A stretch of 64,000 nucleotides of DNA. It comes from Lichenicoccus sp965277665 (GTDB taxonomy: Bacteria > Pseudomonadota > Alphaproteobacteria > Acetobacterales > Acetobacteraceae). The translations under genes and the position numbers were made by a program. Location of the stretch: NCBI RefSeq assembly GCF_965277665.1, contig NZ_OZ255835.1:1302001-1366000 (forward strand), in the 5' to 3' direction. Below the pieces are notes generated by a model. That model saw nothing but the letters and a program-made list of their open reading frames with translations, made no database searches and was not told the origin of the DNA. Shown here piece by piece: positions 1 to 11,052 of this stretch; positions within the stretch are counted from its first letter, which is position 1; the number at the start of each line of letters is the position of its first letter.

Positions 1-422
1 GCTCGCTGCATGTGCGCCGGAGCGGCGGCCTGCGCGGCGTCGATGTCATGACCGAGCCGTATCCGGGCTTTCCGACCGACATGCAGGCGCAGTTCATGGC
101 CCTGCTTTCGGTGGCCGAAGGCGCCTCGATGGTCACCGAGACGATCTTCGAGAACCGCTTCATGCATGTCCCGGAGCTCAACCGCATGGGTGCCCGCATC
201 AATGTGCACGGGGCGTCGGCGATCATACGCGGCGTGCCGGCGCTCTCGGGTGCGCCGGTGATGGCGACCGACCTGCGCGCCTCGTTCTCGTTGATCCTCG
301 CCGCCCTGGCCGCGACGGGAGAGACCGTGCTCAGCCGGATCTACCACCTGGATCGTGGCTACGAGGCGGTGGAACGCAAGCTGACCGGCTGCGGCGCGCT
401 GATCGAACGCGTCTGCGAGTAG
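1..422 (+). CDS. murA: UDP-N-acetylglucosamine 1-carboxyvinyltransferase, C-terminal part
   Basis: This is the 3' end of murA, open from the window edge and closed by TAG at 420-422. About 139 residues are visible, against a family length near 420-430, so roughly two thirds of the gene lies upstream. MurA transfers enolpyruvate from PEP to UDP-GlcNAc in the cytoplasm, the first committed step of peptidoglycan synthesis. The visible part is the end of the EPSP-synthase-like fold, with the segments YPGFPTDMQAQFMALL, ENRFMHVPELNRMGA and TDLRASFSLILAAL that are typical of MurA. The catalytic Cys loop lies outside the window. hisG follows after about 120 bp on the same strand, a murA-his arrangement common in alphaproteobacteria. 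Confidence 0.95.
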   Translation, partial: SLHVRRSGGLRGVDVMTEPYPGFPTDMQAQFMALLSVAEGASMVTETIFENRFMHVPELNRMGARINVHGASAIIRGVPALSGAPVMATDLRASFSLILAALAATGETVLSRIYHLDRGYEAVERKLTGCGALIERVCE

Positions 423-543
423 CAAGCCGGCGCCGTTCGTCGGACCGGCCCGGCGCGCGGCACCCTTCCGGCCGCAGGCTTGCGGTGCTAGTGCCACCGG
501 CATCGTCATCCATGCCGGACCCGGCAGCAGATCCGGAACCAAC

Positions 544-1317
544 ATGACCGCCCTGACCCCCGCCGCTGCCCTGGCGCCGCAGGCGAGCCCTGATGATGAC
601 GGGCCGCCGCGGGCGAGCCTTGATGACGACAGGCCACTGGTCCTGGCGCTGCCCAAAGGGCGCATCCTCAAGGACGCCGCCCAGTTGCTGGCCGCCGCCG
701 GGATCATCCCCGCCGCGGACTGCCTCGACGAGCACAGCCGGCGCCTGCGTTTCGAGACCGACAATGCCAGGCTCGACGTGATCCGCGTGCGGCCCTTCGA
801 TGTCGCGACGTTCGTCGCCTTCGGCGCCGCGCAGATCGGGATCTGCGGCGCCGACGTGCTGATGGAATTCGACTATGCCGAGATCTACGCGCCCCTCGAG
901 CTGGGCATCGGCGCCTGCCGTGTCAGCGTCGCCGAGCCGGAGGACATGGCCGCGACGGACGACCCGCAGCGCTGGTCGCAGGTCCGCGTCGCCACCAAGT
1001 ATCCCAACATCGCCCGCCGGCATTTCGCGCGGCGCGGCATCCATGCCGACATCGTGCACCTCAACGGCGCCATGGAACTCGCACCCGGGCTCGGCATTTC
1101 CCGCCTGATCGTCGACCTGGTGCAGACCGGCTCGACCCTGAAGGCGAACGGGCTGCGCGAGACCGAGGTGATCGCCGACGTGACCAGCCGGCTGATCGTG
1201 AACCGGACCGCGCTCAAGACCCAGCCGGAGGCGATCGGCGCCCTGATCGCGCGGTTCCGTGCGGCCATCGCCGGGGGTGACGGCGCATCCGGGCGGATCG
1301 CCGCGACCGGCCGATGA
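544..1317 (+). CDS. hisG: ATP phosphoribosyltransferase catalytic subunit, short form
   Basis: HisG condenses ATP with PRPP in the first step of histidine synthesis. The product is 257 residues and lacks the roughly 70-residue C-terminal regulatory domain of the long form, so it should need a HisZ partner, which is not in this window. The core starts at about residue 32 with LVLALPKGRILKDAA. The PRPP-binding loop IVDLVQTGSTLKANGL lies near residue 190. The first 30 residues form an unusual low-complexity leader containing an imperfect internal duplication (SPDDDGPPR / SLDDDRP), so the true start could be further in. The stop overlaps the hisD start (ATGA), which implies translational coupling. 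Confidence 0.93.
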   Translation: MTALTPAAALAPQASPDDDGPPRASLDDDRPLVLALPKGRILKDAAQLLAAAGIIPAADCLDEHSRRLRFETDNARLDVIRVRPFDVATFVAFGAAQIGICGADVLMEFDYAEIYAPLELGIGACRVSVAEPEDMAATDDPQRWSQVRVATKYPNIARRHFARRGIHADIVHLNGAMELAPGLGISRLIVDLVQTGSTLKANGLRETEVIADVTSRLIVNRTALKTQPEAIGALIARFRAAIAGGDGASGRIAATGR

Positions 1318-2612
1318 GGCGCCTGGACGCGCGCAGCGCCGGCTTTGCCGACGCCTTTGCGGCCCTGCTCGCGGCCCGCTTGGTTGGCGCCGAGCCGGTC
1401 GACGCCCCGGTCGCCGGCATCATCGCCACCGTGCGCCGCGACGGCGACGCGGCGCTCTGCGACTACACCAGCCGCTTTGACCGCTTCACCCTGACCCCGG
1501 AGCGCCTGCGCGTCACGGCCGCGGAGGTCGAACAGGCCTGCAGCGCGGTCGATCCCGCGCTGCTCGCAGCACTCGACCTCGCGGCGACGCGCATCGAGGT
1601 CTTCCACCGCCTGCAGATGCCCCACGACCTGCGTCACGTCGATCCCGCCGGTCTGGTCCTCGGACTGCGCTGGACCCCGCTCGACCGGGTCGGGATCTAT
1701 GTCCCGGGCGGCAAGGCGGCCTACCCGTCCTCGGTGCTGATGAACGCGCTGCCCGCACGCGTCGCCGGCGTGGGGCGGATCGCCATGTGCGTGCCGACGC
1801 CTCACGACGTGCTCAACCCGCTGGTGCTCGCCGCGGCCCGCCGTGCAGGCGTGACCGAGATCTACCGCATCGGCGGCGCGCAGGCGGTCGCCGCCCTCGC
1901 CTACGGCACCGCGACGATCGCCCCTGTCGATCGCATCGTCGGCCCCGGCAATGCGTATGTGGCGCAGGCCAAGCGACAGGTATTCGGCCATGTCGGCATC
2001 GACAGCGTCGCCGGGCCGTCCGAGGTCGTCATCGTCGCCGACGCAGCCAATGACTGCGATCACGTCGCCCTCGACCTGCTGGCCCAGGCCGAGCACGACG
2101 AGATGGCGCAATCGATCCTGATCACCGACAGCCCAACGCTGGCCGATGCGGTCGCAGGCGCGGTGCAGCGCATCCTGCCGAGCCTGCCGCGGACGGCGAT
2201 CGCGGGTGCCAGCTGGCGCGACCACGGCGCCATCATCCTGGTCGGCGCGCTGCAGGAGGCGGCCGATCTGGTCAACCGCCTGGCACCCGAGCACCTGCAA
2301 CTGATGCTGGCGGACCCCGCACCGCTGTTCGGCGCGGTCCGTCACGCCGGTGCGATCTTCATCGGCCGCGACTGCCCGGAGGCGATCGGTGACTATGTCG
2401 GTGGACCGAACCACGTGCTGCCGACCAGCGGCGCCGCACGCTACGCCTCGGGGTTGTCGGTGTACGACTTCCTCAAGCGCACGACCTGGATCGAGGCCGG
2501 AGCCGCGGCCCTGGACGTGATCGGCCCGGCGGCGGTGACGCTGGCCAACGCGGAGGGTCTGCACGCGCATGCGCGGAGCGTCGCCGCACGGCTGCAGACG
2601 CCCGGGGCATGA
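1314..2612 (+). CDS. hisD: Histidinol dehydrogenase
   Basis: HisD is the zinc-dependent enzyme that oxidises L-histidinol to L-histidine with two NAD+, the last two steps of the pathway. The 432-residue length is normal for the family. The NAD-binding/substrate segment DRVGIYVPGGKAAYPSSVL lies near residue 125 and RIGGAQAVAALAYGT near residue 185. The catalytic Glu-His pair is in LAPEHLQLM (about residue 326), and a metal-ligand His is in VGGPNHVLPT (about residue 365). It overlaps hisG by 4 bp. Downstream come three copies of a 19-bp tandem repeat and then infA. Confidence 0.96.
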   Translation: MRRLDARSAGFADAFAALLAARLVGAEPVDAPVAGIIATVRRDGDAALCDYTSRFDRFTLTPERLRVTAAEVEQACSAVDPALLAALDLAATRIEVFHRLQMPHDLRHVDPAGLVLGLRWTPLDRVGIYVPGGKAAYPSSVLMNALPARVAGVGRIAMCVPTPHDVLNPLVLAAARRAGVTEIYRIGGAQAVAALAYGTATIAPVDRIVGPGNAYVAQAKRQVFGHVGIDSVAGPSEVVIVADAANDCDHVALDLLAQAEHDEMAQSILITDSPTLADAVAGAVQRILPSLPRTAIAGASWRDHGAIILVGALQEAADLVNRLAPEHLQLMLADPAPLFGAVRHAGAIFIGRDCPEAIGDYVGGPNHVLPTSGAARYASGLSVYDFLKRTTWIEAGAAALDVIGPAAVTLANAEGLHAHARSVAARLQTPGA

Positions 2613-2628
2613 CCGGAGACGGTCTGAC

Positions 2629-2685
2629 CTCCCCCTGCGGCTTGACCGCCCCCCTGCAGCTTGACTGCCCCCCTGCAGCTTGACC
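2629..2685. repeat. 19-bp tandem repeat, three copies, downstream of hisD
   Basis: Three consecutive 19-bp units (2629-2647, 2648-2666, 2667-2685) share the core CCCCCTGCRGCTTGAC. The last two are almost identical. The array begins about 17 bp after the hisD stop and does not reach infA. It has no palindrome or T-run to make it a terminator. Confidence 0.9.
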
Positions 2686-2826
2686 GAACGTGCTGCAATC
2701 ATCATGTTCCCGCCCTCGCAAACCCCACGCAAACCCTGGCGCGCCGTCTGCCTGTTCCAGTCCGGAGCAGGCCCGGCAGGCCTGGACAGGAGATCATATT
2801 GACCAATGGACCGATAGAAGGACGCG

Positions 2827-3045
2827 ATGTCTAAAGAAGACATGATCGAATTCAGCGGCACCGTTCTGGAGCTGCTGCCGAACGCCATGTTCAAGGTCAA
2901 GCTCGACAACGAGCATTTGATCCTGGCCCATACCAGCGGCAAGATGCGCAAGAACCGGATCCGGGTCCTCGCCGGTGACCGCGTCAATGTCGAGATGACG
3001 CCGTACGACCTCTCCAAGGGTCGCATCACCTTCCGGTTCAAGTAG
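2827..3045 (+). CDS. infA: Translation initiation factor IF-1
   Basis: IF-1 is a 72-residue OB-fold protein that binds the ribosomal A site during initiation. The product has exactly the usual length and begins MSKEDMIEFSGTVLELLPN. It carries the conserved LILAHTSGKMRKNRIRVLAGD segment and ends in GRITFRFK. An AGAAGGA Shine-Dalgarno lies about 7 bp before the ATG. The stop codon is inside a 15-bp tandem triplication, so three TAG codons follow each other in the same frame. maf begins 60 bp later. Confidence 0.97.
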   Translation: MSKEDMIEFSGTVLELLPNAMFKVKLDNEHLILAHTSGKMRKNRIRVLAGDRVNVEMTPYDLSKGRITFRFK

Positions 3046-3079
3046 GGCCGGTTCAAGTAGGGCCGGTTCAAGTAGGGCC
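3035..3079. repeat. 15-bp tandem repeat, three copies, spanning the infA stop codon
   Basis: Three perfect copies of GGTTCAAGTAGGGCC occupy 3035-3049, 3050-3064 and 3065-3079. The period is a multiple of three, so each copy repeats the last infA residues and its TAG in the same reading frame (FK-stop three times). Confidence 0.95.
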
Positions 3080-3105
3080 GGCACGTCCCGGTCGGGCTCC
3101 TTCGA

Positions 3106-3720
3106 ATGCAACCGACTGCACCGGACCGCGTCTCGCGCGGCCCTCTCATCCTGGCCTCCTCGTCGCCGCGCCGGCTGGCGCTGCTGGCCCAGATCGGCAT
3201 CGTCCCGGACCAGGTGCTGGCCCCCGCCGTCGATGAAGCGCCGCATCGTGACGAGCTGCCGCGGCAGTACGCCGAGCGCATCGCGCGCGCCAAGGCGGCC
3301 TACGCCTGGCTGCACGGCGCGGCCGCCGGTCCCGCCAAGGCCCTGGTCCTGACGGCGGATACCGTTGTCGCAGTCGGCCGCCGTATCCTGCCGAAGGCCG
3401 CAACCGAGACCGAGGCACGCGGCTGCCTCGCGCTGCTGTCCGGCCGTCGGCACCGGGTGATCACCGCCGTGGTGCTGCGCCATGCCGGCGGCCAGTCGGA
3501 GCGGCTGGTGGAAAGCGTCGTCGCGTTCTCCCGCCTGACCGAGCTTCAGATCGACGCCCTGATCGCCGCCGGCGACTGGCAGGGCAAGGCCGGCGGCTAC
3601 GCCGTGCACGGGCACGCCGCCGCCAACATCCGCTTCCTGTCGGGCAGCTATTCCAACGTCGTCGGCCTGCCGCTGTTCGAGACCGCCCAGCTGCTGCGGG
3701 CCCATCGCGTGCTGGCGTGA
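3106..3720 (+). CDS. maf: Maf family nucleoside triphosphate pyrophosphatase
   Basis: Maf proteins hydrolyse non-canonical or excess nucleoside triphosphates (dTTP/UTP or m7GTP, depending on subfamily) to monophosphates. The 204-residue product has the family hallmarks: LASSSPRRLALL near residue 16, the catalytic acidic motif ADTVVAVGRRIL near residue 83, and KAGGYAVHGHAA near residue 160. The exact subfamily cannot be fixed from motifs alone. The ATG at 3106 precedes the first motif by 15 residues. The stop overlaps the GTG of the RNase gene by 4 bp, within an infA-maf-rng-yacG run. Confidence 0.95.
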   Translation: MQPTAPDRVSRGPLILASSSPRRLALLAQIGIVPDQVLAPAVDEAPHRDELPRQYAERIARAKAAYAWLHGAAAGPAKALVLTADTVVAVGRRILPKAATETEARGCLALLSGRRHRVITAVVLRHAGGQSERLVESVVAFSRLTELQIDALIAAGDWQGKAGGYAVHGHAAANIRFLSGSYSNVVGLPLFETAQLLRAHRVLA

Positions 3721-4853
3721 GCCTGCGCATCCTCGCCTCCTGCAGCCCGGGCGAGATCCGGGTGGCGGTCGCCGAGGATGCCGGTCCGCTGCCTGACGGC
3801 CTGCTCGACTACGCGCTCGACCGGCCCGGCGCGCCGGACGGGGTGGGCGACCTGTTCATCGGCCGGATCGAGGCGGCGCTGCCGGCGATGGCCGGCGCCT
3901 TCGTCCGGATGGGCGACGTCTCGGCGTTCCTGCCGGACCGGGATGGTGCGGCCGGCCGCGCCGACGGCGAGCGTGTCGCCGTCAGGCTTGTCCGCAGCGC
4001 CCAGGGCGGCAAGGGCCCGCGACTTTCCGCCATCCTCGATGACCGGGAACAGGCTCTGGCGGCATCGCATGGCGCGGCACCCGGCTTGGTGGCGCGCGGC
4101 CCGGCAGCGCTGGAGCGGCTGGCGGCGCGCTATCCCGACGCCCCGATCCTGTCGGACGCTGCCGCCATGACGCACGCCCTGCCGGCGGCGCTGCGGGCGC
4201 GGCTGCGTCTGGTGCCGCGGGCCTTCGACGACCGGATCGAGGATGCCGTCGCGCAGCTTGCCGTGCCGGAGGTGGCACTCCCCGGCGGCATGCGGGCCAG
4301 CATCCGGCCGACGCCGGCCCTGGTGGCGATCGACATGGATCTGGGCGCCGGCACCGCGGAGCGGCGCCCGAAGCAGACCGTGCAGTTCGCCGCCAACCGC
4401 TCGGCGATCGGCCCGCTCCTGCACCAGGTCAGGCTGCGCAACCTGTCCGGTGCCATCCTGGTCGATCTGGCCGGCCTCGCCGCACGCAAGCGCGCCGCGC
4501 TGGCGCCGGACATTGCCGCAGCACTGCGGCGCGACCCGCTGCAGCCACGCCTGCTCGGCTTCACGGCCCTCGGGTTTGCCGAGATCCTGCGCCCGCGCAT
4601 CCACCCGCCGTTGCACGAGCTGCTGCACAGCCCACACGGCGTCGGGCTGGCGGCACTTCGGCACGCCCTGCGGCAGGCGCGCGACCGGCAAGACCGCGGC
4701 GTCGCCACCCTGCGCGGCGGCATCGGCATCATCGCGGCGCTGCGCGGTGATCCGGCGGCGCTGGAGGCGTTTGCACACGCGGCTTGCGTCCCCATCTCGC
4801 TGCACATGGATCCCGCTCTCTCCGCCTTGTCCTGGACGCTTGCGCATGAATGA
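3717..4853 (+). CDS. Short ribonuclease E/G family protein
   Basis: This protein belongs to the RNase E/G endoribonuclease family, which cuts AU-rich single-stranded RNA and processes rRNA. The family S1/RNase H-like N-terminal layout is seen (GVGDLFIGRIEAALPAMAGAFVRMG near residue 38). Two Asp residues sit in the positions of the Mg-binding pair: ALVAIDMDLG near residue 200 and GAILVDLAG near residue 245. At 378 residues it is much shorter than RNase G (about 490) or RNase E. It lacks the CPxCxGxG zinc-link, so it is a minimal form. GTG start overlapping the maf stop. The maf-rng-yacG order is typical of alphaproteobacteria. Confidence 0.88.
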   Translation: MSLRILASCSPGEIRVAVAEDAGPLPDGLLDYALDRPGAPDGVGDLFIGRIEAALPAMAGAFVRMGDVSAFLPDRDGAAGRADGERVAVRLVRSAQGGKGPRLSAILDDREQALAASHGAAPGLVARGPAALERLAARYPDAPILSDAAAMTHALPAALRARLRLVPRAFDDRIEDAVAQLAVPEVALPGGMRASIRPTPALVAIDMDLGAGTAERRPKQTVQFAANRSAIGPLLHQVRLRNLSGAILVDLAGLAARKRAALAPDIAAALRRDPLQPRLLGFTALGFAEILRPRIHPPLHELLHSPHGVGLAALRHALRQARDRQDRGVATLRGGIGIIAALRGDPAALEAFAHAACVPISLHMDPALSALSWTLAHE

Positions 4854-5058
4854 TCCGAGCCCGCCGGCGGCTGCAGCACCCTGTCCGATCTGTGGCCGGC
4901 CGGCCATGCCGACGACCCGGCCGTTCTGCTCCAAGCGCTGTGCCGAGGTCGATCTGGGTCGTTGGTTCTCGGGCACCTACCGGGTGCCGTCGACGCGGCT
5001 GGAGCCGGAGGACGAGGATGCCGACCGGCTGCCCGCGGGCGACCAGGACCCGGCTTGA
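4846..5058 (+). CDS. yacG: DNA gyrase inhibitor YacG, zinc-binding
   Basis: YacG is a small zinc-finger protein that in E. coli binds GyrB and inhibits DNA gyrase. The 70-residue product has four Cys ligands: Cys13 and Cys16 in CPICG, and Cys28 and Cys32 in FCSKRC, followed by DLGRWFSG, the family signature. The C-terminal tail is acidic. The ATG at 4846 overlaps the end of the RNase gene by 8 bp, implying coupled translation. It is the last gene of the infA-maf-rng-yacG run, about 100 bp before tRNA-Phe. Confidence 0.93.
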   Translation: MNDPSPPAAAAPCPICGRPAMPTTRPFCSKRCAEVDLGRWFSGTYRVPSTRLEPEDEDADRLPAGDQDPA

Positions 5059-5162
5059 TCAAGCGTCCCGGCTGGGTTAAAGCCTCCGCCACCAAGCGGC
5101 GAGCGCATCGCCCCAGCCTCTTGGCCCCCAGCGTTTTGACCTCGATGTCTTGGCGCCGGTTT

Positions 5163-5235
5163 GCCCAGGTAGCTCAGTTGGTAGAGCACGCGACTGAAAA
5201 TCGCGGTGTCGGTGGTTCGAATCCGCCCCTGGGCA
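5163..5235 (+). tRNA. tRNA-Phe (GAA)
   Basis: The sequence folds into a full cloverleaf. The acceptor stem is GCCCAGG paired with CCTGGGC, the D arm is GCTC/GAGC, and the anticodon stem CGCGA/TCGCG encloses CTGAAAA with anticodon GAA. The T arm is GGTGG-TTCGAAT-CCGCC with one G-U pair. The discriminator base is A. The next bases are CC but no full CCA is encoded. Confidence 0.97.
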
Positions 5236-5317
5236 CCTTCGCCGCCTGGCGCGCCATCGCCCGCGGGTCCGGCGCCGGTTGCGCCGCCCGGAGCACTGCT
5301 CTATCGCCATCCCCACC

Positions 5318-6187
5318 ATGATGACAGGCATGCGCGTGACCGCCTCTCCCACCCGCGGCGCCGGCGAGCCGTTTCTCGATCTGCTGCCCGAGACACCGGC
5401 GCGCCGCGCCGCGCACGCCCTCGATGATGTCCGCCGCAGCCTGCTGCTCTGGCGCCTGTGCTGGAAGCTCGGCTGGCTCGACCTGAAACTCCGCTATCGC
5501 GGGTCCATCCTCGGCCCGTTCTGGCTGACCGCCTCCACCGCGGTCATGGTCGGCTCGATGGGGGTGATCTACGCCTATCTGTTCAAGATGAACGTGCACG
5601 ACTACCTGCCGTTCCTGACGCTGTCGCTGGTGCTGTGGGGCTTCATCGGCGGCATGGTCGGCGACTCGACGGTCTGCTTCACCCAGGCCGAGGGCATGAT
5701 CCGGGCGATGCGCATGCCGTTCACCGTGCATGCGATCCGCGTCGTGATACGCAACCTCCTCGTGCTGGCGCACAATGTTGTCGTCATCCTGGCGGTCTTC
5801 AGCGTCTTCCACGTCTGGCCCAGCCTGGCCGCGCTGCAGATCGTTCCGGGCCTGCTGCTCTGGCTGGTCGACGGCATCGCCGCGTGCTTCCTGCTCGGCG
5901 CGCTGGGCGCGCGGTTCCGCGATATCAGCCCGGTGATCGCCAGCGTCATGCAGATAATCTTCTTCATCACGCCGATCATCTGGAAGCCCGACCTGATCAC
6001 GCATGGCCGGCAATATCTGATGCTCAACCCGTTCTACGACCTGATCGAGATCGTGCGGCGGCCGCTGCTCGGGGGCACCCTGACACCGGCGCTCTGGGGC
6101 GCCGCCTTCGGCTTCAGCCTGCTGTTCTGCGGCTTCGCGTCGCTGCTGTTCATGCGCGTGCGTGCGCGCCTCGCCTACTGGGTCTGA
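5318..6187 (+). CDS. ABC-2 type polysaccharide export permease (Wzm/KpsM-like)
   Basis: The inner-membrane permease of a two-gene exporter for capsule, O-antigen or a related polysaccharide or teichoic-acid-like polymer. The 289-residue product has an amphipathic N-terminus (LLWRLCWKLGWLDLKLRYRGSILGPFW, the ABC-2 interface helix) followed by about six hydrophobic segments. The family segments RGSILGPFWLT, GNLL-like RVVIRNLLVLAHNVV and LGARFRDISPVIASVMQ are present. The ATG at 5318 is chosen for position, and an in-frame ATG at 5330 is equally possible. The cognate ATPase follows after 4 bp. The pair sits alone between tRNA-Phe and tRNA-Lys without glycan-synthesis genes, so its cargo cannot be inferred. 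Confidence 0.88.
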   Translation: MMTGMRVTASPTRGAGEPFLDLLPETPARRAAHALDDVRRSLLLWRLCWKLGWLDLKLRYRGSILGPFWLTASTAVMVGSMGVIYAYLFKMNVHDYLPFLTLSLVLWGFIGGMVGDSTVCFTQAEGMIRAMRMPFTVHAIRVVIRNLLVLAHNVVVILAVFSVFHVWPSLAALQIVPGLLLWLVDGIAACFLLGALGARFRDISPVIASVMQIIFFITPIIWKPDLITHGRQYLMLNPFYDLIEIVRRPLLGGTLTPALWGAAFGFSLLFCGFASLLFMRVRARLAYWV

Positions 6188-6191
6188 ACCG

Positions 6192-6998
6192 ATGGCCGGC
6201 GTCACCGTGCAGGACCTGCACATCTCTTTCCCGCTCTACCACGCCTCCGCGCGCTCGCTGAAAAAGACCGTCGCGGCGGCGGCCTCGAACCGGCTGCGCG
6301 AGGGCAGGTTGCGCGAGGCCAGATTGCGCGAGGATGGGCAGCACCGTGTCGTGGTGAACGCGCTGCGCGGGGTCAGCTTCAGCCTGCGGCCCGGCGATCG
6401 GCTCGGCCTCATCGGCGGCAACGGTGCCGGCAAGACCACGCTGCTGCGCGCCCTGGCCGGGATCTACGAGCCGATCGTGGGACACGTGACCGTCAGCGGC
6501 GAGCTGCACACCCTGCTCGATACCGGCCTGGGCATGAACATGGACCTGACCGGGCGCGAGAATATCGGCCTGCGCGGGCTCTACGCCGGCCTGCCGCCGG
6601 GGTCCATCGCGCTGCTCGAGGACGACGTGCAGGCATTCGCGGATCTCGGCGAGTTCCTCGACATGCCGGTGCGCACCTACAGTTCGGGCATGGTGGTCCG
6701 GCTCGGCTTTGCCCTGGCGACCGCAATCCACCCGCAGGTGCTGCTGATGGATGAATGGTTCCTCGCCGGCGATAGCGGCTTCATGATCAAGGCGCGCAAG
6801 CGTCTCGAGGAACTGGTGCGGAAGGCCGAGATCCTGGTGCTCTCGACGCACAACTCGGAGGTCATCGCCTCCTGGTGCAACCGCGTGATCTGGCTCGATC
6901 AGGGGGCGGTGCGGATGGACGGCCCCCCCGCTGCGGTGCTGGCCGCCTATCTCGGCCGCCCGGTCGTCCCGGCGGAGGAGCTGATACTGGAGGCTTGA
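6192..6998 (+). CDS. Polysaccharide ABC exporter ATP-binding protein (Wzt/KpsT-like)
   Basis: This is the ATPase partner of the preceding permease. In 268 residues it has Walker A GGNGAGKTT (near residue 75), the signature YSSGMVVRLGFALAT (near residue 163) and Walker B VLLMDEWFLAGD, where DEWF is typical of polysaccharide and teichoic-acid exporters. It lacks the long C-terminal carbohydrate-binding domain of O9a-type Wzt, so it is closer to KpsT-type. Residues 35-49 are a 5-residue tandem triplication (LREGR/LREAR/LREDG) encoded by a 15-bp repeat at 6294-6338, just before the nucleotide-binding core. tRNA-Lys lies convergently 13 bp after the stop. Confidence 0.92.
   Translation: MAGVTVQDLHISFPLYHASARSLKKTVAAAASNRLREGRLREARLREDGQHRVVVNALRGVSFSLRPGDRLGLIGGNGAGKTTLLRALAGIYEPIVGHVTVSGELHTLLDTGLGMNMDLTGRENIGLRGLYAGLPPGSIALLEDDVQAFADLGEFLDMPVRTYSSGMVVRLGFALATAIHPQVLLMDEWFLAGDSGFMIKARKRLEELVRKAEILVLSTHNSEVIASWCNRVIWLDQGAVRMDGPPAAVLAAYLGRPVVPAEELILEA
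6294..6338. repeat. In-frame 15-bp tandem repeat in the wzt-like gene
   Basis: Three diverged copies of a 15-bp unit (core TTGCGCGAGG) lie at 6294-6308, 6309-6323 and 6324-6338. Each encodes one L-R-E-x-x repeat. The length keeps the frame open. Confidence 0.85.
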
Positions 6999-7011
6999 TA
7001 CGGGTGTTTGG

Positions 7012-7083
7012 TGAGCCGGGTGGGATTTGAACCCACGGCCATTCGATTAAAAGTCGAATGCTCTACCACTGAGCTACCGGCTC
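7012..7083 (-). tRNA. tRNA-Lys (TTT)
   Basis: On the minus strand, acceptor GAGCCGG pairs with CCGGCTC, the D arm is GCTC/GAGC, and anticodon stem TTCGA/TCGAA encloses CTTTTAA with anticodon TTT. The T arm is GTGGG-TTCAAAT-CCCAC. Discriminator A. Length is 72 nt without CCA, which is not encoded. Confidence 0.97.
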
Positions 7084-7129
7084 GCATGCGTGACCTTGCG
7101 GCCACGCATCAGGGTGTGCCCAGCCGCGT

Positions 7130-7642
7130 TCAGACCGCGGCGGCCGGACGCAGGCGGGCGATTTTGTCGGGGCCCGATACCATGCCACTCGACCCGGCGC
7201 CACGCTTGATCTGGTCGACATGCTCCATGCCTTCGATCACGTCGCCGACAATGGTGTATTGCCCGTCCAGGCTCGGTGCCGGCGCGAACATGATGAAGAA
7301 CTGGCTGTTGGCGCTGTGCGGGTGCGCCGTGCGGGCCATGCCGACGGCGCCGCGCACGAACTTCGCCTTCGTGGTGAATTCGGATTGCAGGTCGGGCAGC
7401 TTGCTGCCGCCGCTGCCGGTGCCGGTCGGATCGCCGCCCTGCGCCATGAAACCCTCGATGACCCGGTGGAACACCACGTTGTCGTAGAATCCCTCGGCGC
7501 TCAGCGTGCGCACCCGCTCGGCGGCCAGTGGTGCCAGGTCCGGGCGCAGGCGGATCACGATGCGACCGCCCTTCTCGAGTTCCAAGATCAGGTCGTCCGC
7601 GTGGCCGCCGGTGACCGCGGTCGTCGAATTCGTTTCGGACAT
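7130..7642 (-). CDS. ppiB: Cyclophilin-type peptidyl-prolyl cis-trans isomerase
   Basis: This enzyme catalyses cis-trans isomerisation of proline peptide bonds. The 170-residue single-domain product has the cyclophilin active-site run FYDNVVFHRVIEGFMAQGGD near residue 52, the NSQFFIMFAP segment near residue 112 and LDGQYTIVGDVIEGM near residue 124. No signal peptide is seen, so it is cytoplasmic (PpiB-like). An AAAGGGA ribosome-binding site precedes the ATG. It lies just downstream of coaD on the same strand and is probably co-transcribed with gyrA-coaD. Confidence 0.95.
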   Translation of the reverse strand: MSETNSTTAVTGGHADDLILELEKGGRIVIRLRPDLAPLAAERVRTLSAEGFYDNVVFHRVIEGFMAQGGDPTGTGSGGSKLPDLQSEFTTKAKFVRGAVGMARTAHPHSANSQFFIMFAPAPSLDGQYTIVGDVIEGMEHVDQIKRGAGSSGMVSGPDKIARLRPAAAV

Positions 7643-7694
7643 GGTGTCCCTTTCCTGCTGTTGAGCGCCCCTTCTGTTGAGCGCTGGGACCGGA

Positions 7695-8217
7695 TCAGCC
7701 GAGCTTGGCCAGGATCCGGCCCAGGGTGAAATGCGGCACGAACGACGAGATGTCGCCGCCGAGTTGCGCGATCTCCTTGACCAGGCGCGACGAGATGAAC
7801 TGATGCCGCTCGGTGGCCATCAGGAACACCGTCTCAATGCCCGGGTCGAGCCGATGGTTCATGCCGAACATCTGCACTTCATAGTCATAATCGGTGACCA
7901 CCCGCAGGCCACGCAGGATGATGCCGGCGCCGTGCTGGCGCGCGCACTGCACGAGCAGGTTGCCGAACCCCACGACCTCGATCCGCACCCCCGACCGGGC
8001 CGCGATGGGCGCCACTTCCGCGCGCACGCACGCGACACGCTCGTCGAGGTTCATCAGCGGCTGCTTGCCGGTGTTCTCCGCCACCGCCACGACCAGCCGC
8101 TCGACCAGCTGCACGGCCCGACCGATGATGTCGAGATGCCCGTTGGTGATCGGATCGAAGGTGCCGGGATAGAGCCCGACATGGTTTCCAGGCTGGGGGC
8201 CGGCCGGCTGGTCGGGC

Positions 8218-8225
<8 letters not shown>
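7695..8225 (-). CDS. coaD: Phosphopantetheine adenylyltransferase
   Basis: CoaD transfers AMP from ATP to 4'-phosphopantetheine in the penultimate step of coenzyme A synthesis. The 176-residue product has the nucleotidyltransferase signature YPGTFDPITNGHLDI near residue 20, RGLRVVTDYDYEVQM near residue 105, and the ISSRLVKEIA motif near residue 145. The ATG at 8225 overlaps the gyrA stop by 8 bp and gives the usual family length. A longer in-frame extension exists but is just gyrA antiphase sequence. Confidence 0.96.

Positions 8226-11052
<2,827 letters not shown>

Noticed and set aside
2629..3079. Tandem arrays around infA as a CRISPR
   Set aside because: Units are contiguous with no unique spacers, and no cas genes are near.
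885..3293. 802-codon minus-strand open frame across hisG, hisD and infA
   Set aside because: Contains RPYLN repeats made by the 15-bp infA repeat read backwards. No other support.
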